Positions 1-8,242 are shown, counted from the stretch's first letter. The stretch: 64,000 nucleotides of DNA from Flavipsychrobacter sp. (GCA_017849575.1 JAFIGV010000014.1:310001-374000); one strand, 5' to 3'. Numbers and translations: made by a program. The notes: a model not told the origin generated them from the letters alone.

Positions 1-1
1 A

Positions 2-280
2 ACCTACAGACAGCTCGAAGAATCAGGCATCATGATGCCGGTGACAGAACTCAATATACAATACCTCCGGCCTGCGCTCTATGACGACCTCATTACCGTT
101 AAAACCATAGTCAAAGAATTACCCACCGGACCCAAGATCCATTTTCATTCCGAACTCTACAATGAGCAGGGCCAACTGCTCAATAAGGGCGTAACCACTC
201 TTGTTTTTTATGACAGCAAAGAGAAAAAGAAGGTTCCCCTGCCCGATTCGCTGAAGCAGATATTGCTACCCTATTTTTAA
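2..280 (+). CDS. Acyl-CoA thioesterase, YbgC/FadM hotdog type (5' end outside window)
   Basis: This is the C-terminal part (about 92 residues) of a hotdog-fold thioesterase, a family that hydrolyses acyl-CoA or acyl-ACP thioesters in the cytoplasm. The frame is open to the left edge, so the N-terminus with the usual catalytic Asp is not visible. The stretch 'YLRPALYDDLI' followed by a 'SELYNEQGQLL' strand is typical of the central sheet in YbgC/FadM proteins. The stop lies 15 bp before cinA, so the two are probably cotranscribed. The fold is fairly certain; the substrate is unknown. Confidence 0.8.
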   Translation, partial: TYRQLEESGIMMPVTELNIQYLRPALYDDLITVKTIVKELPTGPKIHFHSELYNEQGQLLNKGVTTLVFYDSKEKKKVPLPDSLKQILLPYF

Positions 281-295
281 ACAAAACAGAAACAG

Positions 296-1543
296 ATGGC
301 CAATACTAAAGCCTCTATCATCACAATCGGAGACGAATTGCTGATAGGGCAAACCATAGATACCAATTCCGCCTGGATAGCGCAACAGCTTAACCCCTTA
401 GGCATAGACATCGTAAGGCGTGTGGCTGTGGGCGACAACAAAGCCGATATTGTAGCGGCGCTCGATGCAGAACTGAGCCGCAGCGAAATTGTTATCATCA
501 CCGGTGGGCTTGGCCCCACTGCCGACGATATTACCAAACCCTTGTTAGCACAATACTTTGGCGGCAAAATGGTGGTTGACGAACGCGTGCAGTTGCATGT
601 CCGCTCAATTTTTGAAAGGAGAAATCTGCCGCTGCTGGAGGTAAACCTCAGGCAGGCGGAGGTGCCGGAATCCTGTACGGTATTGTTTAACAAAAGCGGA
701 ACAGCCCCGGGAATGCTTTTTGAAAAGGAAGGAAAAATGATTATTTCCCTGCCGGGTGTGCCCCATGAGATGATGGGTATTGTAGAAGACGAGGTGATAC
801 CACGACTACGTCAGCGCTTTACCAGCGACGCAATGGTGCATCGTTCCGTAATTACAGCAGGACTTGGCGAAAGCTTTCTGGCAGAAAAGATAAAAGATAT
901 AGAAAGCGCCCTACCTGAGCATATCCGGCTGGCCTATTTGCCCGGGTTTTGGATGGTAAAACTCAGACTCACCGGTAGAGGGAAAGACGAGATGCAGCTT
1001 ATCCGTGAAGTGGACATGCGGCAGGAAGAGATTGCTAACAGGCTGGAAGAATATGTAGTGGCGCTGGAAGACCTGCCCATGGAAGAAATAGTGGGCAGAA
1101 AGCTGACTAGTCTGGGGCAAACTGTTGCGCTTGCCGAAAGCTGTACCGGTGGATATCTGGGTCACCGCCTGACACAGGTGATTGGCTCATCTAAATATTT
1201 TCAGGGCGGAATTATTTGTTATCAATATGAGGTAAAGGAGCAACTGCTCGGCGTAGAGCATGCATTGCTGGAGCAAGAGGGAGCGGTAAATGAAGCGGTT
1301 GCGCTGCAGATGGCCCTGGGTGCCCAACGAAGCATGAAGTCGGATATTGGATTTGGCATAACCGGACTGCTCAGCCCGGGCGGAGAGGAAGGAGTGCCCG
1401 TGGGTACGGTATGGATGGCCATTACGAATGGCGACACCCACAAAACCAAAGCATTTCATTTTCCGTATGATAGAGTAAGGAATAAAGAAGTAGCGGTAAA
1501 TATGGCCCTGCTGATGATCTGGAAATTTGTAAACCATCAATAA
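296..1543 (+). CDS. cinA: CinA-family nicotinamide-nucleotide amidohydrolase
   Basis: CinA family protein of 415 residues, full length. The N-terminal MoCF-like domain is visible (TIGDELLIGQTIDTN near residues 10-24; TGGLGPTADDIT near 70-80). The C-terminal CinA/PncC domain follows, with AESCTGG near residue 281 and TGLLSPGG further on; this domain deamidates NMN in pyridine-nucleotide recycling in characterised homologues. The N-terminal domain is linked to ADP-ribose hydrolysis in some relatives. The stop TAA abuts the ATG of aroK with no gap, suggesting translational coupling. The ATG at 296 was chosen because it precedes the conserved first strand. Confidence 0.93.
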   Translation: MANTKASIITIGDELLIGQTIDTNSAWIAQQLNPLGIDIVRRVAVGDNKADIVAALDAELSRSEIVIITGGLGPTADDITKPLLAQYFGGKMVVDERVQLHVRSIFERRNLPLLEVNLRQAEVPESCTVLFNKSGTAPGMLFEKEGKMIISLPGVPHEMMGIVEDEVIPRLRQRFTSDAMVHRSVITAGLGESFLAEKIKDIESALPEHIRLAYLPGFWMVKLRLTGRGKDEMQLIREVDMRQEEIANRLEEYVVALEDLPMEEIVGRKLTSLGQTVALAESCTGGYLGHRLTQVIGSSKYFQGGIICYQYEVKEQLLGVEHALLEQEGAVNEAVALQMALGAQRSMKSDIGFGITGLLSPGGEEGVPVGTVWMAITNGDTHKTKAFHFPYDRVRNKEVAVNMALLMIWKFVNHQ

Positions 1544-2059
1544 ATGAGCAGAATTCTCTTTCTGGTAGGAATGTCGGGAGCGGGCAAAACCGCGTGGGGA
1601 AGAAAAATGAGCACGGCGTACAAGATGAATTTTCTGGACGTAGATGAATACGTAGAGCGACAGCAAAACAAAACAGTATCCCAAATATTTTCCGAACAGG
1701 GGGAACAGGGTTTCCGGACCCTGGAAGCCAAGGCGCTGAAAGAAATTGTGGAACGAAACAAAGAACCCCTGATCGTAAGCTGCGGGGGCGGCACACCCCT
1801 GAATCCCGGCAACTACGACCTGATGCGGCAAAACGGCTATCTGGTTTATCTGGAAGCCTCGGTAGAAACCATTCTGGAAAATCTCAAAGATCATCTTTCG
1901 GACCGGCCACTCCTGAAAAATGGTGTAATCAGTCCTGCAGCGCGCATCAGAGAATTGTACGGTAAGAGGCGGGAGATCTATGAACGTGCTGATTATAAAT
2001 TCTGTGTCGAGACTCTCAAGGTTGAGGATCTTTCCGGAGTAGTGGCCTTATGCCGCTAG
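1544..2059 (+). CDS. aroK: Shikimate kinase
   Basis: Shikimate kinase, 171 residues, the usual length for AroK. It phosphorylates shikimate at the 3-hydroxyl with ATP in chorismate biosynthesis in the cytoplasm. The Walker A loop GMSGAGKT occupies residues 9-16, an Asp-containing DVDEYVE segment follows near residue 33, and the CGGGTP shikimate-binding loop is near residue 80. The LID-region arginine (SDRPLL) is also present. The gene starts directly after the cinA stop. No terminator-like hairpin is visible after it. Confidence 0.93.
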   Translation: MSRILFLVGMSGAGKTAWGRKMSTAYKMNFLDVDEYVERQQNKTVSQIFSEQGEQGFRTLEAKALKEIVERNKEPLIVSCGGGTPLNPGNYDLMRQNGYLVYLEASVETILENLKDHLSDRPLLKNGVISPAARIRELYGKRREIYERADYKFCVETLKVEDLSGVVALCR

Positions 2060-2227
2060 TACGATGCGTAACCTTCCCGAACCCTCACTCCACCCCGCAA
2101 AGTCTGCCGAATCGGTCGCCATACAGGAGGTTTTATCCCCCTGTCAAGGTTAAATTTTTAGATTTTTTATACACAACTCGCTTTAATCGGAATATGCTAT
2201 CTATATTGCGTTAAAGTACAACTGTAT

Positions 2228-2491
2228 ATGCTGCCTAAGTTCATTCACACCATCGTCATCGGAGAGCGTCAGCTTATTTGTCATTATCACCCGATACCTA
2301 ATGAACAGAGCTATGTGGTACAGATACTAAACGACCATCGATACAATTCAAATTTCAAAATGCAGTTGGATAATGGCCGCTGGACCATTTGAGGAGATGC
2401 ACCGGTTCAATATATCGATGCCTCGGCCTCCTTTGAAGCACCCATTCTCGACCGCATCAGAGACCGTGAGGAAATTGCCCGCATGGCCTGA
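2228..2491 (+). pseudogene. Small unknown gene interrupted by in-frame TGA
   Basis: A frame of 87 codons opens with ATG at 2228 and ends with TGA at 2489-2491, but codon 55 (2390-2392) is also TGA. The first 54 residues (MLPKFIHTIVIGERQLI...NGRWTI) and the 32 residues after the stop (GDAPVQYIDASASFEAPIL...) both read as ordinary protein sequence, so this looks like one gene with a single nonsense change. I do not recognise the family. It could also be a functional 54-residue protein, or the stop could be a sequencing error. A CGA to TGA transition would explain it. Confidence 0.5.
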
Positions 2492-2495
2492 CGTT

Positions 2496-2903
2496 CTACG
2501 ACGCAGCTACATTTTTTGGAAGCAAAAATGAGAGCAACAGCATCACGGCAGCGGCTATGGCCACCGTGGGTTGCAGCCAGGAGGCAAATCCTATATAAGC
2601 CACCTGTACACCGATCCAGCCAAGGAGGATGAGCGCCGCAAGGATAGAAAACCTTTGTGCTTTGGGATGCATGAGAAAGACCAGCACAGCCGCCACAAAA
2701 CAAGACCCGCCTACCACGGTAAACAACAATAAAGAAGGAACAAAATAACTCTTAAATGGGCTGCCTTCGAGCCATTCGAGGGGCACGTCTTTAGCGCCGT
2801 CCATGCCATAATACCCGCCGCCAAAGGCATTCATGGCCATGAGCAACAGCAACGCCGCCAAAAGATTTTTTATGAAACGCTGAAGGAAGGTATAGCCATT
2901 CAT
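2496..2903 (-). CDS. Hypothetical four-helix membrane protein
   Basis: Protein of 135 residues with four predicted membrane segments near residues 10-28, 55-80, 87-105 and 110-130. A short polar stretch (GMDGAKDVPLEWLEGSPF) lies between the first two, probably facing the periplasm. I do not recognise the family; the layout resembles small DUF-type inner-membrane proteins of Bacteroidota. It is convergent with the interrupted small gene to its left, with only 4 bp between them. No function is proposed. Confidence 0.7.
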   Translation of the reverse strand: MNGYTFLQRFIKNLLAALLLLMAMNAFGGGYYGMDGAKDVPLEWLEGSPFKSYFVPSLLLFTVVGGSCFVAAVLVFLMHPKAQRFSILAALILLGWIGVQVAYIGFASWLQPTVAIAAAVMLLLSFLLPKNVAAS

Positions 2904-3133
2904 AGGAGTCTTTTATCGTGCGAAAATGCATCGACGGGTTTACAAAATTGGTGTCTGTCGTCACAAATTAGCCTGATGCTGGTTGTAGCACCCAAAGCAG
3001 TGACAAATGCCAGGACCCGGAAACTGACTCGTGACAACCTTCTCGGCATCGCGCCATCAGAGCTTCCTCATACAAATTTTTTCATTTTGCAGAACGCCGC
3101 AGTTTTCCTTATTTCAGGTAAAATTCTTCCAGC

Positions 3134-3541
3134 ATGGCTTTGTTTTCCGCACTTTCGAAATACAGCAATTTTGGGCTATTAGTCATGAGGCTGGGTCTGG
3201 GTGTAATGATGATTACCCACGGCTATCCAAAACTAACCGGCGGCCCGGCGCTATGGGAAAGAGTGGGCGGTGCTATGGGAAATATCGGCGTGCATGCCTA
3301 CCCAACGTTCTGGGGATTTATGGCTGCAGCTACCGAGGCTGTAGGCGGTTTGCTGCTCCTGCTGGGGCTCGCTTTCCGTCCTGCCTGCTTGTTGCTCTGT
3401 TTTACAATGGTCATGGCTGCACTAAGTCATTTTCACCGGGGTCAGGAACTGTCGGAGGCTTCTCATGCCATCGAACTTGCCTTTGTATTCTTCGGCCTGT
3501 TGTTTGTCGGCCCGGGCAAATATTCCGTGGACAAAAGCTAA
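3134..3541 (+). CDS. DoxX family membrane protein
   Basis: DoxX-type inner-membrane protein of 135 residues with four hydrophobic helices. The family signature is visible: an R-x-G-L-G-x-M-M-x-x-H-G-x-x-K segment near residues 19-33, a GG-containing loop, and EAVGGLLLLLG in helix two. DoxX proteins are associated with quinol oxidation and redox stress in other bacteria, but this subfamily has no assigned reaction. The next gene starts 38 bp downstream on the same strand, so the two may be cotranscribed. Confidence 0.85.
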   Translation: MALFSALSKYSNFGLLVMRLGLGVMMITHGYPKLTGGPALWERVGGAMGNIGVHAYPTFWGFMAAATEAVGGLLLLLGLAFRPACLLLCFTMVMAALSHFHRGQELSEASHAIELAFVFFGLLFVGPGKYSVDKS

Positions 3542-3579
3542 TACTTCGGCGCTTTTTCTATCTTGTTGAAAAATTGGCA

Positions 3580-4005
3580 ATGAAACGGATATTTAGTTTG
3601 TTGTGCTGCACAGCTTTTAACGTAGTGGTCTCTGCTCAAATGAGCAGCAATATTCCGGTAATACAGGGAAAAATGGAAAGCTATGTAGCCAACGAAAAGA
3701 TTGTGGAGAAAGAGCCTAAGGTACACTTCACCTCGCCCGAGGAAAAGGTGTATTCGGTTTGCAACGGCATCATTCGCATGGTTTCCAACTTCAATGTAGT
3801 GGTGGAAGCCAACGGTGTTTATTATCTCTATCAGGATGTAAAGGGAAATCCGGAGCAGGTAAACAAGGAAGTGAAGCGCGGCGAGCAGATCGGAACCATG
3901 TACTTCAACGAAGAAAAGAAAACTTACAGCCTGTATATCGGAATTTTAAAAGGTCCGAAACAGTTTATGACCCACGAAGAAGTAGTAAAAATGTTACGGA
4001 GCTGA
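3580..4005 (+). CDS. Secreted protein with degenerate M23/LytM-like domain
   Basis: Protein of 141 residues. The ATG at 3580 was preferred because it starts a clear signal peptide (about residues 1-20, ending VVVSAQ); the same frame is open far upstream, but that part overlaps DoxX. The mature part resembles a small peptidase-M23 fold: 'VYSVCNGIIRMVSN' like the first strands, 'YYLYQDVKG' like the tyrosine strand, and 'VKRGEQIGTMYF' like the GQ-IG strand. The zinc-binding HxxxD and HxH residues are absent, so it is probably a non-catalytic binding domain. The fold call is an inference. Confidence 0.6.
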   Translation: MKRIFSLLCCTAFNVVVSAQMSSNIPVIQGKMESYVANEKIVEKEPKVHFTSPEEKVYSVCNGIIRMVSNFNVVVEANGVYYLYQDVKGNPEQVNKEVKRGEQIGTMYFNEEKKTYSLYIGILKGPKQFMTHEEVVKMLRS

Positions 4006-4012
4006 GCCCGGG

Positions 4013-5086
4013 TCAGAACAAGGGTAGCTGATTATTTCGGATTCTTCTGAAGTCCTTCGTGTTCCATTGCATTTCCGACTGATTGAGTCCGAATTTGCGG
4101 CAATAGAGGTCGAACTGAGCTTTTATCAATTCACCCAGCTTTCCATCGCCCACCATTCTGTTTCCAAATCTGCTGTCATTCACCTTACCGCCATGCAGCG
4201 CACTGATCTGATTCCAAACCTTGTCCGCCCGGTCGGGAAATGCCTTGTACAGCCAATCCTTAAAAATATCTCCAATGGCACCATTCAGCCGCACTACGGT
4301 ATAGCCAGCCCACTGGGCGCCCGCCGCGGCGGCTGCTTTGAGCACATCGTGCATATGCATATCGTTTAGCCCAGGTATCAGCGGTGCGTTCATTACGCCT
4401 GTAGGAATACCCTGCTTCGAAAATGTCTCCAGAACCTTAAACCGCGACTGATAGGAAGCTGTACGCGGCTCCAGCACCCGGCGGATATCCTCATCCGTAG
4501 AAGTAATGGAACTAAAGACCCTGACAAGATTCATTTTGTTGAGCTCCTGAATTACATCCATATCGCGCAGTACCAGGGCATTCTTGGTAATGATACCCAC
4601 AGGATTCCGGTATTCCAGGCATATTTCCAGCAGCTTTCGCGTTATTTTCATCCTGCGCTCTATGGGTTGATAACAGTCTGTATTGCCCGAGAGCGACAGG
4701 ACTGCAGGTTCCCAGCTTTTTGATTCAAACATTTTTTTTAGCAGAGATGGGGCATTCTTCTTGACCACGATCTTGCTTTCAAAATCAATTCCAGCGCTAT
4801 ATCCCCAGTATTCATGCGTGTTTCTTGCATAGCAGTACACGCAGCCGTGCTCGCAACCCTGATAGGGATTGGCAGAATACAACATACCAACATCCGGACT
4901 GGTGACTTTATTAACCAGCGTTTTACTGTCATCGAAAATGTACTCGGTCTTGCGCACTTCCTTCTCCCAGTCGTCAATAGACTCGGTGTGCTCCTGAACA
5001 TAAGTGCTCTGCAAAAACCGACTCGGCGGATTATACTGCGCTCCCCTGCCCTTGTCAAAACGATTGTCTGCCGACTGATTGACCAT
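4013..5086 (-). CDS. PA0069-family radical SAM protein
   Basis: Radical SAM enzyme of 357 residues. The [4Fe-4S]-binding motif is C78-x3-C82-x2-C85 (GCEHGCVYCYAR), the spacing expected for the superfamily. The N-terminal RFDKGRGAQ-like leader, 'YSANPYQGCEHGC' and 'SGNTDCYQPIE' are characteristic of the SplB-related PA0069 family, whose substrate is not established. The gene begins 3 bp after the stop of the Y-family polymerase gene, so the two are surely cotranscribed and a link to DNA damage is plausible. This linkage is an inference. Confidence 0.85.
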   Translation of the reverse strand: MVNQSADNRFDKGRGAQYNPPSRFLQSTYVQEHTESIDDWEKEVRKTEYIFDDSKTLVNKVTSPDVGMLYSANPYQGCEHGCVYCYARNTHEYWGYSAGIDFESKIVVKKNAPSLLKKMFESKSWEPAVLSLSGNTDCYQPIERRMKITRKLLEICLEYRNPVGIITKNALVLRDMDVIQELNKMNLVRVFSSITSTDEDIRRVLEPRTASYQSRFKVLETFSKQGIPTGVMNAPLIPGLNDMHMHDVLKAAAAAGAQWAGYTVVRLNGAIGDIFKDWLYKAFPDRADKVWNQISALHGGKVNDSRFGNRMVGDGKLGELIKAQFDLYCRKFGLNQSEMQWNTKDFRRIRNNQLPLF

Positions 5087-5089
5087 AAA

Positions 5090-6415
5090 CTATTCCTCCA
5101 ACAAATATTTATTAATCACCTCTTTGTATGTATTGCCCTCTTTATCCACCAGACTGCCATACATATCCTTTACTGACCCAAAACCAATGGCATCTGTCAT
5201 CTCTTTGGGCGCTATCACCTCCGATGCCTTTCTGACGACATCTCTGCCAAAACGATCTTTGATATCGTACATCACCCAGCGCAATTTGTCGCGCCGCATA
5301 GTGTTGTCAAACAAAGTATAAGCAACATCCGACGACCGGATAAACTTTGAAATAAACAATCCGATATGTAGTGTTTTATCATTAAATATCAAAGTGTTGT
5401 GCTGCTGTTCAAAACTATTGATCCTGGAAACAATAGCCTTGCGGAGGTCTGAGGCATCCTGTACGGGAATGCCAAATTTTATGACCGTATCCCAGCGGGT
5501 GAAGTCGTTGTATTTCACATAAAAGCTAACCTCGCGGCAAAAAACCTTCTGCTTCACCATGCGTTGTTCCAGACGGGTGCACAAGGAAACGAACAAGCCT
5601 TCCAAGGCCTTTGGATTTGACCGCTGATCGCGCGACACGGCACGGGTGGCACTCATAGCCCGGTAACTGTTTTCATAAAGATCCACCTCCATAAAGTTGA
5701 GCCGCGAGTACCAGTAGTTACCCACTATTCCACCAAATGCTTTTCTTAAAATAGCAGGAGACGCATATCTCATTTCCAGCGGGTTCCGGATACCAATAAG
5801 GTTGAGTTTTCGCTCATTGTTCCGGGCAATCCCCGGAAGGTCTGTAAGCCTCAATTGGCTAAGATGTTCATCAATATTCTCTGAAGTGATGCGCACCAAA
5901 CCGTCGGGCTTTTGCAGCTCCGTACCCAGTTTGGCGAGAAATGAATTGGGAGCGATGCCGATCGAACATTTTATAAAGTCGCCGCAGGTCTTTCTGATGT
6001 CATCCTTTATCTGCCTTGCCAGGGCAAAAAAATCTTTGTACACCAGCTTATAACTCGTGAAGTTCATCACCGCCTCGTCGATACTCCTGGCCATTACATC
6101 GTCGCAGTAGCTGTTAAGCACTTTCATAATTTCGATATGGTACCAGCGATAACGATAAGGACGGGCGGAAACGGCTATGATATCGGGACAAAGCGTTTTG
6201 CATTCGTTAAGCCGCATACCGGTTTTTACACCAAACTGTTTCGCCTCTATGGAAGGTGCAATGACGCAGGCGGTGGGACTTGCGAAGGGACACACCCCAA
6301 TCGGCTTGCCACGCAGCTCTTCGCGATCCTGCTGCTCACAGCTCGCAAAAAAGCTATTCATGTCCACATACATGACTACGGCTTCGGGATTAGCGATAAA
6401 AGAATTGGCGCGCAT
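5090..6415 (-). CDS. Y-family translesion DNA polymerase (UmuC/DinB-like)
   Basis: Translesion polymerase of about 441 residues. The start at 6415 (MRANSF...) places the first catalytic Asp at D18 (MYVDMNSFFA) and the palm motif SIDEA at D113/E114; the frame stays open upstream to 6565, but that part looks non-coding. A tyrosine-family 'little finger' follows. UmuC-like features include 'VCPFASPTACVIAPS' and the length, yet no UmuD/LexA-type partner is adjacent. A palindrome overlaps the predicted promoter. It is cotranscribed with the radical SAM gene. It could alternatively be named DinB-like. Confidence 0.88.
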   Translation of the reverse strand: MRANSFIANPEAVVMYVDMNSFFASCEQQDREELRGKPIGVCPFASPTACVIAPSIEAKQFGVKTGMRLNECKTLCPDIIAVSARPYRYRWYHIEIMKVLNSYCDDVMARSIDEAVMNFTSYKLVYKDFFALARQIKDDIRKTCGDFIKCSIGIAPNSFLAKLGTELQKPDGLVRITSENIDEHLSQLRLTDLPGIARNNERKLNLIGIRNPLEMRYASPAILRKAFGGIVGNYWYSRLNFMEVDLYENSYRAMSATRAVSRDQRSNPKALEGLFVSLCTRLEQRMVKQKVFCREVSFYVKYNDFTRWDTVIKFGIPVQDASDLRKAIVSRINSFEQQHNTLIFNDKTLHIGLFISKFIRSSDVAYTLFDNTMRRDKLRWVMYDIKDRFGRDVVRKASEVIAPKEMTDAIGFGSVKDMYGSLVDKEGNTYKEVINKYLLEE

Positions 6416-6449
6416 ACTATTGACACTATTGCAGTCGTTATTCAGACAC

Positions 6450-6480
6450 CAATAATAGCTACTATTTCTGTAACAGCCAA
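6450..6480 (-). promoter_or_regulatory. Predicted promoter with overlapping palindrome upstream of the Y-family polymerase
   Basis: Reading leftward, TTG (6480-6478) is followed after 20 bp by TATTATTG (6457-6450), one mismatch from the Bacteroidota -7 consensus TAnnTTTG. A 13-bp interrupted palindrome, AATAG-CTA-CTATT at 6454-6466, covers the -7 box. A repressor bound there would block the promoter, as expected for a damage-inducible polymerase. The operator role is an inference. Confidence 0.4.
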
Positions 6481-6506
6481 TAAAAAATGATAGGGCCGTA
6501 TGGGCA

Positions 6507-6833
6507 CTATCCGAGGATAAGCTTTTGAAGCGCGCGGTAGCCGCCGTTTGTGACCTGCAAAACATAGAGCCCCTTAGAGAGCTGACGCAGCACTATGGTG
6601 TGCTGATAAACCTCTGTTGCTTTGAAGAAAGCCTCATGATACACCGGATCGCCGGCGGAGGAAAACACATCCACTTGTACAATTCCGCTGATGTCCCTGC
6701 CGAGCGTCAGCGTAATGGGTTCATGCAGCGCAGCAGGATTGGGGAATACGTTCATGGCCTTCTTAAAAAAGTAACCGAATAATGAGAAGATCAGGGATCC
6801 ATCAGCATGAAGCAGTCCCGCATCAAGCGACAC
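6507..6833 (-). pseudogene. Remnant carrying a T9SS C-terminal sorting domain
   Basis: An open frame of 108 codons starting with GTG, with no signal peptide. Residues from about 28 onward (VFPNPAALHEPI ... LSKGLYVLQVTNGG ... KLILG) are a type A C-terminal sorting domain of the type IX secretion system, which normally sits at the end of a large exported protein. Here there is nothing but about 28 residues before it, and a stop codon (6855-6857) closes the frame just upstream. The most likely explanation is the surviving 3' end of a deleted cargo gene. Confidence 0.55.
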
Positions 6834-6883
6834 GGGACCTGCGACATGGTAATCCTAAACATGAGAAAAAGCGGTTTCCAGCG

Positions 6884-6982
6884 TTACTTAATCTTCCTGA
6901 GAAGCTGGTCCAATTTCCGGAAGGTGATCAGGGTAACAACAAGTATTGCAAGCTGCAGCAGTAATTGCAGAAAAGCCATCAT
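6884..6982 (-). CDS. 32-residue single-helix membrane peptide
   Basis: A small frame, ATG at 6982 to TAA at 6884, encodes MMAFLQLLLQLAILVVTLI followed by the basic tail TFRKLDQLLRKIK. It has one membrane-length hydrophobic helix and an amphipathic cationic end. Its start lies 1 bp after the stop of the T9SS cargo gene, so it could be translated by reinitiation on the same mRNA. The family is unknown to me; the composition resembles small membrane regulators or toxin-like peptides. Coding status is unproven. Confidence 0.4.
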   Translation of the reverse strand: MMAFLQLLLQLAILVVTLITFRKLDQLLRKIK

Positions 6983-6983
6983 G

Positions 6984-8123
6984 TTATTGTATGATTAATG
7001 TTGAAGCCGCCATCTTACCCTCATGGCTTACCTGGATCAGATACGCGCCGGGTGCCATACCATCGGAGGGCAAACTAACAGGTTGCTCGGTCTGTGTTTT
7101 CAGAATTTCCCTACGGAGCAGCAGCTTGCCCGATAGGTCACAAACACTGATCTGCACCTTGCCGGATACGGAAGCACCGAGTGAAAAATGTATTGGAGCA
7201 CCGGTTGTCACAGGATTTGCGCCCATCTTCATGGCGTCTGCCGCTAGTTTTTGAACAGATGTGCTGTTGTTGTTCTTAAAGATCATCATGTTGAAGGACG
7301 CGCCGATGGGTATATTGGCAAGGTCTTCGTTTACGATGCGCCAATAGTGATTGTTCGTATCGTATTGCACCCCTACGTTGTGGTTGTTATAGGTTCCCGG
7401 ATTGATGCCGCCGGGGTTCCACACCTGGGTGAGAAATATGATAGCATTAGGATTGTTGTTGAGATCGGGGTGATTGATGTACGTAAAGTGGTTGGAGGTG
7501 TTGTTGGCGTCAGCCGTGTGTACGGCGGTAGCAAATCCGGCTGCAGGTTTTGGTACTATGATATTGAATTCCAGGTTCTGATCCATAGCATCAACATTGT
7601 GCTGGTTGTAGATACACCATTTTTGGGAAGCTGTGAGATAAAACACTCCCAGTATTTTGGTGTTGTAGTTGCCCAGCACGTCGCTTACAAAAAAGAGCTC
7701 ATTCGGCTTTCCATTCAGCCGCGCATCGTCAATGATGGTATAGTTGCCGGAAATGTTTGCGGCGGCTGTAGTGTGTTTCCATGCTTCTACGTCTGTGCCG
7801 GGAATGAAAATGTTGTAATGGGTGTTGGGTGTAAAACTGGTGAGGTCCTGATGAAAGAGATACCATTTGTAACTCTGAAAGCGGAAGCCCATTTTCTTAT
7901 CAACCAGCACGCCGGCGCCGCTGCCTGCGTTTATGTTGTGGGTGGCGAGTAATTGCAGCGTGGAATTACCATTGAGCACTGCGGTATCTAAGATAGTTTT
8001 GCTTGAAGTGATGGTACCCGGAAGTGCATGATGCACATAGGCGGAAGATGTCTGGGCTAAGGAGGCACTACCCGTAAGTAGGCTGGCTGCCAGCGCAATA
8101 GTTGTAGATTTCAGAGCGTTCAT
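6984..8123 (-). CDS. Secreted repeat protein with T9SS type A sorting domain
   Basis: Exported protein of about 379 residues. The ATG at 8123 is preferred over 8153 because it directly begins the signal peptide (MNALKSTTIALAAS... ending SLAQ). The body holds three similar units of roughly 85-100 residues, each with a pattern like 'KWYLFHQDLTSFTPNTHYNIFIP', 'KWCIYNQHNVDAMDQNLEFNIIVP' and 'YWRIVNEDLANIPIGASFNMMIF' (a DUF7452-like repeat). The C-terminal 75 residues form a T9SS sorting domain (NPVTTGAPIHFSL ... MAPGAYLIQVSHEG). It should be exported to the cell surface. Ligand and function are unknown. Confidence 0.8.
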   Translation of the reverse strand: MNALKSTTIALAASLLTGSASLAQTSSAYVHHALPGTITSSKTILDTAVLNGNSTLQLLATHNINAGSGAGVLVDKKMGFRFQSYKWYLFHQDLTSFTPNTHYNIFIPGTDVEAWKHTTAAANISGNYTIIDDARLNGKPNELFFVSDVLGNYNTKILGVFYLTASQKWCIYNQHNVDAMDQNLEFNIIVPKPAAGFATAVHTADANNTSNHFTYINHPDLNNNPNAIIFLTQVWNPGGINPGTYNNHNVGVQYDTNNHYWRIVNEDLANIPIGASFNMMIFKNNNSTSVQKLAADAMKMGANPVTTGAPIHFSLGASVSGKVQISVCDLSGKLLLRREILKTQTEQPVSLPSDGMAPGAYLIQVSHEGKMAASTLIIQ

Positions 8124-8242
8124 AAAACTGCTTTTGGGTGAACAATAGGTCAAAGATGTACTGAATACACGGGCACCCGGCCGGCTTTTGGGTAAACGGT
8201 GTTAGAAAACTGGTAAACGTCGGAAATCGAAGGGTAGGCAGT

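Noticed and set aside
2228-2491. Selenoprotein with TGA as selenocysteine.
   Set aside because: No SECIS-like hairpin is apparent just after the TGA and no selenium genes are in the window; a nonsense change is simpler.
3031-3579. A long open frame running from 3031 into the M23-like gene, which could suggest a 324-residue protein.
   Set aside because: The first part overlaps the intact DoxX gene in another frame and reads as low-complexity basic sequence; the signal peptide at 3580 gives a sound start.
5090-6415. Complete umuDC operon.
   Set aside because: No S24/LexA-type UmuD gene lies upstream; the neighbour is a T9SS remnant and the downstream gene is a radical SAM enzyme.
6416-6565. 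N-terminal extension of the Y-family polymerase to an ATG at 6565.
   Set aside because: The added 50 residues look non-coding and cover the predicted promoter; family homology starts after MRANSF at 6415.
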